Below are positions 50,561-62,094 of a stretch of 64,000 nt of DNA, one piece after another (positions within the stretch are counted from its first letter, which is position 1; each line of letters opens with the position of its first letter). The notes under the pieces were generated by a model. That model saw only the letters and a program-made list of their open reading frames with translations, had not been told where the DNA came from and did no database searches. Made by a program: the position numbers and the translations under genes. The stretch comes from an uncultured Clostridia bacterium. GTDB lineage: Bacteria; Bacillota; Clostridia; Christensenellales; CAG-917. The stretch is from contig CALVKQ010000006.1 in the NCBI GenBank assembly GCA_944332815.1, forward strand, positions 1-64,000. The letters are read 5' to 3'.

Positions 50561-51811
50561 ATGATACCCATTCCGAAAGGCACCAAGGATATGCTGCCGC
50601 AGGACGCCTACAAGTGGCATTACGTCGAGAGCAAGGCGCGTGAAGTCGCCTCTCTTTTCGGCTTTCGCGAGATACGCACGCCCATGTTCGAACACACCGA
50701 ACTCTTCACGCGCGGCGTGGGCGAAACCACGGATATAGTCACCAAGGAAATGTACACTTTCCTCGACAAGGGTGGCAGGAGCATGACCCTGCGCCCGGAG
50801 GGGACGGCAGGCGTCGCCAGGGCGTTCATCGAAAACGGGCTGGCACAACAGACGCTGCCCATGAAGGCGTATTATCTTGCGTCCGTGTTCCGCTACGAGC
50901 GTCCGCAGAACGGCAGACTGCGCGAGCACCATCAGTTCGGCGTGGAGCTTTACGGCAGCGAGTCGCCCTCCGCGGACGCGGAAGTCATCGCGCTTGCGGA
51001 CGCCTTCCTGCGCTCCGTCGGGTTGAGTTCTCTGACACTCAACATCAACAGTATCGGATGCAGAGAGTGCCGTGCGAAGTATAACGCCGCGCTCAAAGAG
51101 TATATCGGCGCCAATCTCGCCGGTATGTGCGCGCAGTGCCGCGACCGCTTCGACCGCAATCCTTTGCGCATCCTCGATTGCAAGGAGGAAAAGTGCCGCG
51201 TCATCACCGCCGGCGCGCCCAAGATAACCGACTTTTTGTGCGAGGACTGCCGGGCGCATTTCGAAGGGGTGCAGAAGCAGCTTTCGCGCCAGGGCATCGC
51301 GTTTTCCGTCAATCCGTCCATAGTGCGCGGACTGGATTATTACACTCGCACGGTGTTCGAGTTCGTGTCCGAGGATATAGGCGCGCAGGGCACCGTCTGC
51401 GGAGGGGGCAGATACAACCATCTGGTGGAGGAGGTGGGCGGCAAACCCACGCCTGCCGTCGGTTTCGGTTTGGGGCTGGAAAGGCTCATCATGGTGCTGG
51501 AAAATACGGACGCTCTGAAAGCGCAGCCCGAGCGCACGGACGTGTATCTTGCCGCGCTCGGAGATAGGGCTGCGGAGTATGTGCCCGTGCTTGCCGCATC
51601 TCTTCGCGCCGAGGGCGTGAAGACGGAGTTCGACCTCATGGGCAGAGGGCTCAAAGCGCAGATGAAGTACGCCGACAAGTGCGACGCGCGTTTCACCGTC
51701 GTGATAGGCGACAACGAGCTGGACAGGGGAGCCGCGGCGCTCAAAGACATGGCGAGCGGCGAGAGCGCGGAGTGCGCTTTCAGGGATATCGCCGCAAAGG
51801 TGAAAGCATGA
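50561..51811 (+). CDS. hisS: Histidyl-tRNA synthetase
   Basis: Class II synthetase charging tRNA-His. The 416-residue product begins IPIPKGTKDMLP and has TLRPEGTAGVARAF (motif 2 region), the histidine-specific GLDYYTRTVFEF, motif 3 VGFGLGLERLIM and a C-terminal anticodon-binding domain. The ATG at 50561 has GGAGG nine bases upstream; the frame from 50516 has none. It overlaps the next gene by four bases. Confidence 0.95.
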   Translation: MIPIPKGTKDMLPQDAYKWHYVESKAREVASLFGFREIRTPMFEHTELFTRGVGETTDIVTKEMYTFLDKGGRSMTLRPEGTAGVARAFIENGLAQQTLPMKAYYLASVFRYERPQNGRLREHHQFGVELYGSESPSADAEVIALADAFLRSVGLSSLTLNINSIGCRECRAKYNAALKEYIGANLAGMCAQCRDRFDRNPLRILDCKEEKCRVITAGAPKITDFLCEDCRAHFEGVQKQLSRQGIAFSVNPSIVRGLDYYTRTVFEFVSEDIGAQGTVCGGGRYNHLVEEVGGKPTPAVGFGLGLERLIMVLENTDALKAQPERTDVYLAALGDRAAEYVPVLAASLRAEGVKTEFDLMGRGLKAQMKYADKCDARFTVVIGDNELDRGAAALKDMASGESAECAFRDIAAKVKA

Positions 51812-52263
51812 CCGAGAGGGGAGTCGTCACCAAAGTCAAGGGCGGACGCGCCACGGTGGAGTTCGACCGCAAGAGCGCTTGCGACAGCTGCCATATGTGC
51901 GCCGTCACCAAGGACGGGATGAAGGTGAAGATCGTCATCGAGAACAGCCTCAACGCCTGCGTCGGCGATGTGGTGAGCGTGAGCATGGGGGAGCGGTTTG
52001 TGTTGACAGCCGCGCTCATCGTGTATATAATACCCCTTGTACTTGTCGGATTGGGAGTGGGGGTCGGATCCCTGCTTTCGGAGCTTGCCCAGGTGCTGCT
52101 CGCCGTCGGCGGATTGATCATCGGCTTTGTCATCGCTTTTTTGCTCGATCGGTTCGTCATACGCAAACGCAAAGGTTTCGCTCCCCGGATGACAGAAATA
52201 TGTGCCCCTGCCGCAGTGCTTACGGGCGATGCCGCAAGGGATACGGACGCGCCGACGGCGTAA
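51808..52263 (+). CDS. RseC/MucC-like positive regulator of SoxR-reducing system
   Basis: This 151-residue membrane protein has the RseC/MucC pattern. There is a short beta-rich cytoplasmic start with cysteines in CDSCHMC (about 27-33), then two membrane helices (about 68-90 and 95-115) and a basic tail. Family members include RsxC/Rnf-associated proteins and redox regulators, and the exact role here is unknown. The ATG overlaps the hisS stop. trxA follows, so a thiol-redox link is possible. Confidence 0.78.
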   Translation: MTERGVVTKVKGGRATVEFDRKSACDSCHMCAVTKDGMKVKIVIENSLNACVGDVVSVSMGERFVLTAALIVYIIPLVLVGLGVGVGSLLSELAQVLLAVGGLIIGFVIAFLLDRFVIRKRKGFAPRMTEICAPAAVLTGDAARDTDAPTA

Positions 52264-52333
52264 AACGGTCGGGATGCGCGCATTTTGCGCAAAGCAAGAA
52301 AAACTCGCGGCGAAAGCCGAAAGGAGAAATAAA

Positions 52334-52657
52334 ATGAGTGCAAATTGTTTGGTTTTGACCGAGGAAAATTTTGACAGCGTCATATCTTCCAACGATGTCG
52401 TGTTGGTGGATTTCTGGGCGAGCTGGTGCGGCCCCTGCAAGATGCTCATCCCCACCGTGGAAGCGGTCGCGGACGAGTATGCCGGAAGAGCCGCCGTGGG
52501 CAAAGTCAACGTGGACGACTGCCCGGCGCTTGCCGAAAAGTTCGAGATAATGAACATCCCGGCGCTCTTCGTCTTCAAATCCGGCAAGATGGTGGAAAAA
52601 ATGGTCGGTCTGCGTCAGAAAGCAGCGCTGGAAGCCGCCATCGACAAATATCTGTAA
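52334..52657 (+). CDS. trxA: Thioredoxin
   Basis: The 107-residue thioredoxin has the active site WCGPC (about 32-36) in FWASWCGPCKM, and the cis-proline block NIPALFVFKSG. It reduces protein disulfides in the cytoplasm. AAAGGAGAA precedes the ATG, and a terminator follows. Confidence 0.95.
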   Translation: MSANCLVLTEENFDSVISSNDVVLVDFWASWCGPCKMLIPTVEAVADEYAGRAAVGKVNVDDCPALAEKFEIMNIPALFVFKSGKMVEKMVGLRQKAALEAAIDKYL

Positions 52658-52664
52658 AAGTCTC

Positions 52665-52690
52665 GCCCACGAAAAGTGGGCTTGCTTTTT
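52665..52690 (+). terminator. Terminator after trxA
   Basis: GCCCAC (52665-52670) and GTGGGC (52676-52681) with loop GAAAA, followed by TTGCTTTTTT. Confidence 0.85.
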
Positions 52691-52752
52691 TCTCGGTTGC
52701 GGTGCAGACGACCGCTGCCGAGCGTAAATTCGGAACACGATAAGGAGAACAC

Positions 52753-54009
52753 ATGGTCGACCTCAAAAGCATCAAGGCAGTTGACCCCGAACTGTACGAT
52801 TCCATGGTGGAGGAACTCCGCCGTCAGCAGCACAATCTCGAACTCATCGCCAGCGAAAACATAGTGTCACCGGCAGTCATGGCGGCGGCAGGCAGCTTTT
52901 ACACCAACAAGTACGCGGAAGGTTATCCCCGTAAGCGTTATTACGGCGGCTGTCAGTTCGTCGATCGCGCGGAGGAACTCGCGATAGAGCGCGCCAAGGA
53001 GCTTTTCGGCGTCAAATACGTCAACGTGCAGGCGCACAGCGGCTCAAACGCCAACTTTGCCGTGTATTACGCGGTGCTCAGCCCCGGCGACACCGTGCTC
53101 GGGATGTCCCTTTCCGAGGGCGGTCACCTGACCCACGGTTCCCCCGTCAACCTCAGCGGCAAACTCTTCAAGTTCGTGTCCTACGGGCTGGACCCCGAAA
53201 CGGGCAGGATAGACTTTGATGACGTACGCAAAAAGGCGTTGGAGTACCGTCCCAAACTCATCGTCGCCGGCGCGTCGGCGTATGCCAGGACGATAGAGTT
53301 CGACAAGTTCAAAGCCATTGCGGACGAAGTGGGCGCCTACTTCATGGTGGACATCGCGCACATCGCCGGTTTGGTGGCGGCAGGGCTTCATCCCTCTCCC
53401 GTGCCGTATGCGGATTTCGTGACTTCCACCACGCACAAGACCCTGCGCGGACCGCGCGGCGGACTTATCATGACCAACAACGAGGAGCTCGCCAAGCTCA
53501 TCGACAAGACCATATTCCCCGGTTCGCAGGGCGGCCCTCTCATGCACATCATCGCAGCAAAAGCGGTGGCGTTCAAAGAGGCGCTTGCTCCCGAGTTCAA
53601 GGAGTATCAGAAGCAGGTCGTCGCAAACGCAAAGGCGCTTTCGGAAACCCTGTTGGCGGAGGGCGTCAATTTGGTAAGCGGCGGTACGGATAACCACCTC
53701 ATGCTCCTCAACCTCGTGGGGACGGGAGTTACGGGCAAACAGCTGGAAAAATGGCTGGACGAGGCGCATATCACCGTCAACAAGAACGCCGTGCCCAACG
53801 ACCCCGAGAAGCCTTTCGTCACCAGCGGCGTCAGGATAGGCACCCCGGCAGTCACCACTCGCGGCATGAAAGAGGCGGAGATGAAAGTGATAGGCGGTTG
53901 CATCGCGGACGTCATCAAGCGCGGCGAGGCAGCCATCCCCGAAGTGACGGAGAAGGTGCTCGCGCTTTGTGCGGCGCATCCTCTCTACGAAAACGACGTT
54001 ATCTTTTAA
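52753..54009 (+). CDS. glyA: Serine hydroxymethyltransferase
   Basis: PLP enzyme converting serine and tetrahydrofolate to glycine and methylenetetrahydrofolate, the cofactor also used by TrmFO. The 418-residue product has [37 protein letters not shown] and the PLP-lysine block [14 protein letters not shown]. Length is normal. GGAGA precedes the ATG, and a terminator stands on each side. Confidence 0.95.
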   Translation: MVDLKSIKAVDPELYDSMVEELRRQQHNLELIASENIVSPAVMAAAGSFYTNKYAEGYPRKRYYGGCQFVDRAEELAIERAKELFGVKYVNVQAHSGSNANFAVYYAVLSPGDTVLGMSLSEGGHLTHGSPVNLSGKLFKFVSYGLDPETGRIDFDDVRKKALEYRPKLIVAGASAYARTIEFDKFKAIADEVGAYFMVDIAHIAGLVAAGLHPSPVPYADFVTSTTHKTLRGPRGGLIMTNNEELAKLIDKTIFPGSQGGPLMHIIAAKAVAFKEALAPEFKEYQKQVVANAKALSETLLAEGVNLVSGGTDNHLMLLNLVGTGVTGKQLEKWLDEAHITVNKNAVPNDPEKPFVTSGVRIGTPAVTTRGMKEAEMKVIGGCIADVIKRGEAAIPEVTEKVLALCAAHPLYENDVIF

Positions 54010-54048
54010 GCTCTCAAAACTTACCGGAAAATAACACGCATATGACCG

Positions 54049-54078
54049 AAAGCCGCGCGATAAAGCGCGGCTTTCGTT
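54049..54078 (+). terminator. Terminator after glyA
   Basis: AAAGCCGCGC (54049-54058) and GCGCGGCTTT (54065-54074) with loop GATAAA, followed by CGTTTAG. The A/T-flanked stem could work in both directions, and the gene at 54217 converges on it. Confidence 0.8.
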
Positions 54079-54216
54079 TAGGGCGTAAGAGCATTTATAT
54101 CCGCTTGATCGGAACGGAAGCGGAAGGCTCTCCCGAAATTTTGCTGCGCGCGCCGAGCGTGGGTGCGCCCGATCAGCCTTGGCGCGGTCTGCCGCCGCGA
54201 TCATCCTCAAAAATAC

Positions 54217-54585
54217 TTACACGCGTTTTCTCACTCTCCACAGCGTTTCCATAAATGAGCGCACCTCCGCGCCGGCGAACGCTATCCCCACGAAGGGCGT
54301 TTCGGCATATCGTCGCACGGGAGGGGCTTCCGGCATAGGTGTGGGCGCGGCTTCGGGCGCGGCGGAGGGTGCGGACATGCCTCCTTTCATCATTCCCATG
54401 AGGAGTGGGAGCATATCGGCGAGCCCTCGTCCTCCCGTCTTTTGACCGTCGTCTGCGGAAGGAGGGGGCGTTCTGTTTTTCAGCATCTCCGCGATCAAAG
54501 GCAGCATATTCGTCGAGCCCGTTTCGCGGTTTTTGCCGCCCAGGACGGACATCAGCATCATAAGCGTGTTCAGATCCGCGTTCAT
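54217..54585 (-). CDS. Small unknown protein, methionine- and proline-rich
   Basis: The 122-residue product from the ATG at 54585 (GTGAGGTGG upstream) starts MNADLNTLMMLMSVLGGKNR. It has repeated LPLIAEMLKNR and MLPLLMGMMKGGM segments, then an alanine/proline-rich linker and a short C-terminal domain (VGIAFAGAEVRSFMETLWRV). I recognise no family. It diverges from the small gene at 54748, with 162 bases between. The methionine-rich repeats suggest small amphipathic helices, perhaps a spore or envelope protein, but this is a guess. A longer frame to 54723 lacks a ribosome-binding site. Confidence 0.6.
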   Translation of the reverse strand: MNADLNTLMMLMSVLGGKNRETGSTNMLPLIAEMLKNRTPPPSADDGQKTGGRGLADMLPLLMGMMKGGMSAPSAAPEAAPTPMPEAPPVRRYAETPFVGIAFAGAEVRSFMETLWRVRKRV

Positions 54586-54747
54586 AACCACCTCACGCAC
54601 CAATATATGCCGCAGCGTCCTCTTTCGCTCCGCATAAAAGATATATTTGCGGTGCCTTTCGAAGTGTTTGCCTGTGACCGCGCACGTGCGTTTTGTCGTG
54701 GCTTCCTGAACGGCACGCGGCATATTATGGTCGTGACGGAGGTGGCA

Positions 54748-54999
54748 ATGGATAATTACGGCATGAGAGGCGGATGGCAGGGTCAGGACGCGGAAAACGA
54801 ACTAAGACGCAGAGCGGCGGAGTATTCCTCCATGAGCCGCGGCGCGCTGGAAAGCGAACTGGCACGGGAGGCGGCGCGGCTTCGCGCGGAGGGGATGCTG
54901 GACATAGGACAGCTCACGGCGTTCATGAACGCGGCGGCGCCGTATATGAGTGCGGAACAGCTCAAACGTATGCGCGAACTGATCGACTCGTTGAGGTGA
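54748..54999 (+). CDS. Small unknown helical protein
   Basis: The 83-residue product begins MDNYGMRGGWQGQD and is otherwise a run of charged helices (ENELRRRAAEYSSMSRGALE, LTAFMNAAAPYMSAEQLKRM). GGAGG (54738-54742) stands five bases before the ATG. It ends two bases before the subtilase start and so is probably its operon partner. No known family. The divergent neighbour at 54217-54585 also carries short helical blocks ending in methionine-rich stretches. Confidence 0.65.
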   Translation: MDNYGMRGGWQGQDAENELRRRAAEYSSMSRGALESELAREAARLRAEGMLDIGQLTAFMNAAAPYMSAEQLKRMRELIDSLR

Positions 55000-55001
55000 G
55001 C

Positions 55002-56075
55002 ATGGACAAGCTGGATAAGACCTTGGTCAGCACGCTGGCTGCGGAAGGCAATGCGCTTGCGGTGGTGAGAGTGCGCAATGCGTGGCAGCTGGACAGGATA
55101 GAAAGGCATTTTGAAGTGCTGGCACGTTTTCCGTTCATCAATTCCGTCGGGCTGCGCTGCGACGGACGCGAAGCGACAAGGCTGGCTGCCATGCAGGAGG
55201 TGGTGTCCGTCACCGCGCAAAGCCGCGTCAGGGCTCTGGATGTGGGAGGAAACGGGCTGCCGACGGGCGCGGAATGCTTTTCCGCACCTGGCGCAGGCAG
55301 GCTGACTGGGCGCGGAGTGCGCCTTTGCGTTATGGACACGGGAGTTTCCCCCCACACTGACGTCAGCGTGCCGCGCGACAGGATCGTGGAGTTTCACGAT
55401 ATGGTGACAGGCGACGAGTTCCCGTACGACGACAACGGACACGGCACTTTCGTGACGGGGGTCGCGGCAGGGGGCGGCGTGTTGTCGGGCGGTCGGGTGC
55501 TGGGCGTCGCGCCGCGCGCGGAGATAGTCGCCGTCAAAGTGATAGGCGCGTCGGGCGAAACGGGAGCGTTCACCATCCTTGAAGGGATGCAATGGCTTTT
55601 CGATAACTTCCGCAGGCTGAACGTCAAAGTCGTGTGCATGAGTTTCGGTGCGGAACCGCTCGCGTCCGCAGACCCTTTGAAGCTGGGCGCGGAAATGTTG
55701 TCCAGAAGCGGCATCACCGTGGTGTGCGCGTCGGGAAACAGCGGCGTCGGACACCTCAAATCCCCGGGGATAAGCGGCGAAGTCATCACCGTGGGCGCGG
55801 TGGACGAAGACTCGAAAGTGGCTGAGTTCAGTTCGTCGGGGGTGTATCAGGGGGTGTACCGTCCGGATGTGTGCGCGCCGGGGGTCGCCGTCAAAGGCTT
55901 GGACGCCGGCGGAACGTACGCGTTGATGAGCGGAACGTCGGTGTCCGCGCCTTATGTCGCAGGGGCGTGTTGCCTGTTGCACGAAAAGTATCGCGCTCTG
56001 TCGCCGCGTGAGGCAAAGCGCATGATAATAGCATCCGCACGCGTGACCGACGGGGTGCGTGTTTTCAGACTGTGA
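55002..56075 (+). CDS. S8 (subtilisin-like) serine peptidase
   Basis: The 357-residue peptidase has the complete catalytic triad: Asp in CVMDTGVSPH (about 111), His in DDNGHGTFVTG (about 148) and Ser in SGTSVSAPYVAG (about 311). There is no signal peptide or membrane helix. An N-terminal prodomain-like region (about 1-100) precedes the core, so it is probably cytoplasmic, in the manner of AprX or an intracellular subtilisin. The start at 55002 is two bases after the small helical gene. Spore formation and stress are possible contexts. Confidence 0.9.
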   Translation: MDKLDKTLVSTLAAEGNALAVVRVRNAWQLDRIERHFEVLARFPFINSVGLRCDGREATRLAAMQEVVSVTAQSRVRALDVGGNGLPTGAECFSAPGAGRLTGRGVRLCVMDTGVSPHTDVSVPRDRIVEFHDMVTGDEFPYDDNGHGTFVTGVAAGGGVLSGGRVLGVAPRAEIVAVKVIGASGETGAFTILEGMQWLFDNFRRLNVKVVCMSFGAEPLASADPLKLGAEMLSRSGITVVCASGNSGVGHLKSPGISGEVITVGAVDEDSKVAEFSSSGVYQGVYRPDVCAPGVAVKGLDAGGTYALMSGTSVSAPYVAGACCLLHEKYRALSPREAKRMIIASARVTDGVRVFRL

Positions 56076-56166
56076 GCCTGCGGCAGCGGAAAACCGCGCC
56101 CTGTCGCGGACGGCTCGGGAAAATAGTTAAAACACTTGCCGGCATCCGCTTTATAGCGACGGAGGT

Positions 56167-57291
56167 TTACTTTGCGACGCAGAGCTTTTCCAGCGCGGCT
56201 ACAAAGAGATAGATGTCCTTTTCCGTGTTGTCCGCGCCTATGCTTGCGCGCACCGCGCCTCTGGACAGCGTGCCCAGCGCAGTGTGAGCAAGCGGTGCGC
56301 AATGCAGCCCTCCGCGCACCGCGATGTCCTTTTCCGCAAGCGCGTTCGCCACAAAAGAACTGTCCTTGCCGCGCAGGTTGAAGGAAACCACGCCCAACGT
56401 GGGGTCGTCGGTGTATATCTCCGCGCCCAGTCCTTTCAGATAGTCAATAAGCTCCTCCGCCAGCCTTTTTATGACCGCGCCGTTGCGTTCTCTGTTTTCA
56501 AAACTCCATTTTGCGCCGGCGTGAAGAGCCGCTATCCCTCCCGAAAACAGAGTGCCTGCCTCCAACGCTTCGGGAGGTTCGAGGGGCTGATAGGTGCTGT
56601 CCGACGCCGTGCCCGTGCCGCCCATGAGCAGCGGTTGCAGTTTGAGGTCCTTGCGGAAGATCAGAAGCCCCGTTCCCTGCGGTCCGTGCAACCCCTTGTG
56701 CCCGGGCAAAGCCAGCATATCGGGCATATGTTTTTTGAAGTCGGGTTTGACGAGGGGGACGGCTTGCGCCCCGTCCAGCAAGGTCACGACGCCGTATTTC
56801 TGCGCCGAAGCGGAAAGGGAGGCGAGGTCTATGCGCGCGCCCGTCACGTTGGAGGCGAGGCTGACTGCGCAAAAATCCGCGTTCTGAAGCGCCGAGCCCA
56901 GATGCGACGGCAGTATCCTTCCGCTTTCGTCGGGGCGGATGACCATGAGTTCTATCTTCTTCCGCTTTTCGAGTTCAAAGAGCGGACGCAGCACGGAATT
57001 GTGGTCGTACGCCGTCGTGACGACGCGCATGCCTGCGCGCAGAAAGCCGAATATGCCGAGGTTCAGCGCTTCCGTGCAATTCTTGGTGAACGCGACGCAG
57101 TATTCTTCCTCCGGCGCATTCATCGCGGAAAGAAAAAAGCGGCGGCAGTCCTCTATCTTCATGGCGGCGTCCAGCGCGTAACGGTGTCCGCTCCTGCCGC
57201 TGTTGGCGCTGTGGGACAGGTCGTAGTTCAGGGCTTCGAACACCCCTTTGGGTTTGAAAGCGGAAGTTGCGGCATTGTCAAGATAGATCAT
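56167..57291 (-). CDS. Cysteine desulfurase-like aminotransferase (class V)
   Basis: The 374-residue PLP enzyme starts MIYLDNAATSAFKP and has the PLP-lysine block ALPGHKGLHGPQGTG and the cysteine-bearing AVRGGLHCAPLAH near the C-terminus. This matches the group of desulfurases and selenocysteine lyases annotated with DUF3343 genes in clostridia. It would release sulfur or selenium from cysteine or selenocysteine to a carrier protein. The ATG at 57291 has GGAGGC upstream; the frame to 57336 does not. It diverges from the DUF3343 gene at 57430. Confidence 0.88.
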   Translation of the reverse strand: MIYLDNAATSAFKPKGVFEALNYDLSHSANSGRSGHRYALDAAMKIEDCRRFFLSAMNAPEEEYCVAFTKNCTEALNLGIFGFLRAGMRVVTTAYDHNSVLRPLFELEKRKKIELMVIRPDESGRILPSHLGSALQNADFCAVSLASNVTGARIDLASLSASAQKYGVVTLLDGAQAVPLVKPDFKKHMPDMLALPGHKGLHGPQGTGLLIFRKDLKLQPLLMGGTGTASDSTYQPLEPPEALEAGTLFSGGIAALHAGAKWSFENRERNGAVIKRLAEELIDYLKGLGAEIYTDDPTLGVVSFNLRGKDSSFVANALAEKDIAVRGGLHCAPLAHTALGTLSRGAVRASIGADNTEKDIYLFVAALEKLCVAK

Positions 57292-57429
57292 TTTTGCCTC
57301 CGCGCCATGATATGCGCGCGGCGGAGAGAATGACACGTGAAGTGCGCACGCCTGGGCGGTGTGGCAAAAGAAAGTTTGCGACAGTATTGTATATTAGCGG
57401 ACGGATACATACAATGTTCGGAGGGAGAT

Positions 57430-57678
57430 ATGAGAGAGTTCTTTATTGCGTTCCGTTCGCGATCCGATGCGATGAGGTTTTATGAGGAAGCGGTGAGTTA
57501 CAGGCTGCCTGCGCGCATCATAAACACGCCCTCTTCCGCCGGAGCAGGCTGCGGACTGTCCGTCAAAATGCTCGTCAAGAACATGGGGCAGGCGAGAGTG
57601 GTGTTGGAACGGATGAGAGCGGAGTCGGTCATCGGATTCTTTTACATCACGGAGAGCGGAGCGGCGCGACGTATATAG
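57430..57678 (+). CDS. DUF3343 protein, putative Se/S carrier
   Basis: The 82-residue protein belongs to DUF3343 (putative Se/S carrier). The conserved cysteine lies in the block SSAGAGCGLSVKM (about 39-51). Proteins of this family are thought to accept sulfur or selenium from a desulfurase, and here one lies just upstream in divergent orientation. GGAGGGAGAT precedes the ATG. Whether selenium or sulfur is carried cannot be decided, since no selA/selD is in the window. Confidence 0.85.
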   Translation: MREFFIAFRSRSDAMRFYEEAVSYRLPARIINTPSSAGAGCGLSVKMLVKNMGQARVVLERMRAESVIGFFYITESGAARRI

Positions 57679-57742
57679 TCCGCCGCTTCGCCGTTTTCGG
57701 AGAGAAAATCGTGCCGGTGGAGCCTGCGAGCGTTAAATTAGA

Positions 57743-57771
57743 TTGCAAACGCGGCGGAAGTGTGCGATAAT
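57743..57771 (+). promoter_or_regulatory. Promoter of nth, possibly leaderless
   Basis: TTGCAA (57743-57748) and GATAAT (57766-57771) are 17 bases apart, with TG one base before the -10 box. The expected start of transcription is near 57778, the ATG of nth, so the mRNA might lack a leader. A start ATG at 57772 lies even closer. Confidence 0.65.
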
Positions 57772-57777
57772 ATGCGC

Positions 57778-58407
57778 ATGGATGCAAATAACGGCAAAAT
57801 ATTCGGACTTCTCGAAAAAATGCACGGCAATGCCGACTGCGAACTGCACTTCGGCACGCCTTTTCAGTTGCTCATCGCCGTTATATTGTCCGCACAATGC
57901 ACCGACAAGCGCGTCAACATGATAACGCCCGAGCTGTTCAGGCACGCTTCCACGCCGGAGGAGTTCGTCGCGATGCCCACGGAGGAACTGGAAAAACTCA
58001 TCTTCTCCTGCGGATTTTATCACAGTAAAGCCAGAGCCATAAAAGAAGCGTCCGCAAGCATCGTCGAGATGGGTGGGATGCCCACGACCAGAGAGGAGCT
58101 CATGAAATTGCGCGGCGTCGGGCGAAAGACCGCAAACGTCGTTTATGCGGTGGCATACGGCGGAAACGCCATCGCCGTGGACACTCACGTGTTCAGAGTT
58201 TCCAACCGCATAGGCATAACGCAGGCAAAGACTCCGGAGGAAACGGAGAAGCAGCTCATGCAGGCGTTTGATGAGGAACTTTGGAGCAGATTGCATCATC
58301 TGCTCATCTTCCACGGCAGGTACGTGTGCCATTCGCAAAAGCCGTCCTGCGGCGAGTGTTTGTTGAAAGAAGAGTGCAAGTATTATAAAAACGGGCAAAA
58401 AGTATAA
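57778..58407 (+). CDS. nth: Endonuclease III
   Basis: DNA glycosylase/AP lyase removing oxidised pyrimidines. The 209-residue product has the helix-hairpin-helix LRGVGRKTANVV with the catalytic lysine (about 114), the aspartate in VDTHVFRVSNR and the 4Fe-4S motif C-x6-C-x2-C-x5-C (CHSQKPSCGECLLKEEC). Upstream in-frame codons at 57760 (GTG) and 57772 (ATG) exist. 57778 is chosen because it fits the predicted transcript start, but no ribosome-binding site is seen for any of them. Confidence 0.9.
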   Translation: MDANNGKIFGLLEKMHGNADCELHFGTPFQLLIAVILSAQCTDKRVNMITPELFRHASTPEEFVAMPTEELEKLIFSCGFYHSKARAIKEASASIVEMGGMPTTREELMKLRGVGRKTANVVYAVAYGGNAIAVDTHVFRVSNRIGITQAKTPEETEKQLMQAFDEELWSRLHHLLIFHGRYVCHSQKPSCGECLLKEECKYYKNGQKV

Positions 58408-58491
58408 TAAAAAAGTGCGAAAATGAGAATACTTTGCGCCGTTTGGAGGGCGCGAGGGAGGAGTGCTGCCGCACGGAGCGGCGGAGAAGAT

Positions 58492-59324
58492 ATGGTGAAA
58501 AAATACGAGTTGGTTTCCGTAAGGGCGCTCGCCGAGCGCGTGAACGAATATGTGATCTACGCCCCCGAGATCGCCAAGCACTGCCTTGCAGGTCAGTTCG
58601 TGATCCTGCGTGTGGACGAGGACGGCGAGAGAGTGCCTTTCACGATATGCGATTATTCTCGCGAGGACGGCACCGTGTGCATACTGGTGCAGGAAGTCGG
58701 TTACACAACCGCGCTGCTTGCGCGCATGAAAACAGGGGAATGTCTTGCCGACCTGGTGGGTCCCCTCGGCAATCCCACAGACCTTTCCGCTTACCGCCGC
58801 ATCCTTTTGATAGGGGGCGGCATAGGCAGCGCGGTCATATATCCGCAGACAAAACAGCTGTTCGGAGAGGGGAAAAGCGCGGACGTCATCATCGGCGCGC
58901 GCAACGAGGGGCTGCTCATATACCGCGAACGATTCGCGCGGTTTGCCAAAAACCTTTACGAGGTCACGGACGACGGGTCCGGAGGAAGGAAGGGTTTCGT
59001 CACCGATGTCGCGCGCGAACTTCTGGAGCGCGGCGAGAAGTATGACGTGGCGTTCGCAGTGGGGCCTCTGCCCATGATGAGGGCGGTGTGCAGACTGACT
59101 GCGGAGTTTTCCCTTCCCACCGTTGTCAGCATGAACCCTCTCATGGTGGACGGCACGGGAATGTGCGGCTGCTGCCGTTTGACCGTAGGCGGCGAGGTCA
59201 GGTACGCTTGCATCGACGGTCCGGAGTTCGACGGTCATCAGGTGGATTTCGACGAGGCGATGCAAAGACTGCGCACTTATAAGACGCAGGAAGAAGAACA
59301 TATGTGCAGATTGAGAGGCGCGTT

Positions 59325-59328
<4 letters not shown>
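58492..59328 (+). CDS. nfnA: NfnA/dihydroorotate dehydrogenase electron-transfer-type subunit
   Basis: The 278-residue FAD/NAD(P)-binding protein has the FAD-binding domain (PFTICDYS) and the nucleotide-binding IGGGIGSAVIYP. The 2Fe-2S cysteines lie at GTGMCGCCRLTVGGEVRYAC. With NfnB it forms the bifurcating ferredoxin-NADP oxidoreductase that couples NADH, NADPH and ferredoxin, and it is related to sulfide dehydrogenase subunits. The ATG at 58492 follows GGAGAAGAT; the frame from 58423 has no such signal. It overlaps nfnB. Confidence 0.9.
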
Positions 59329-62059
<2,731 letters not shown>

Positions 62060-62094
62060 TGACGTTTTGTTAAAAAGCGTCTGCGCGTGCCCGG

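Noticed and set aside
42222-51421. Long minus-strand frames opposite comM, dprA, topA and hslU/hisS
   Set aside because: All lie opposite well-identified genes and share the low stop frequency caused by G+C-rich codon use.
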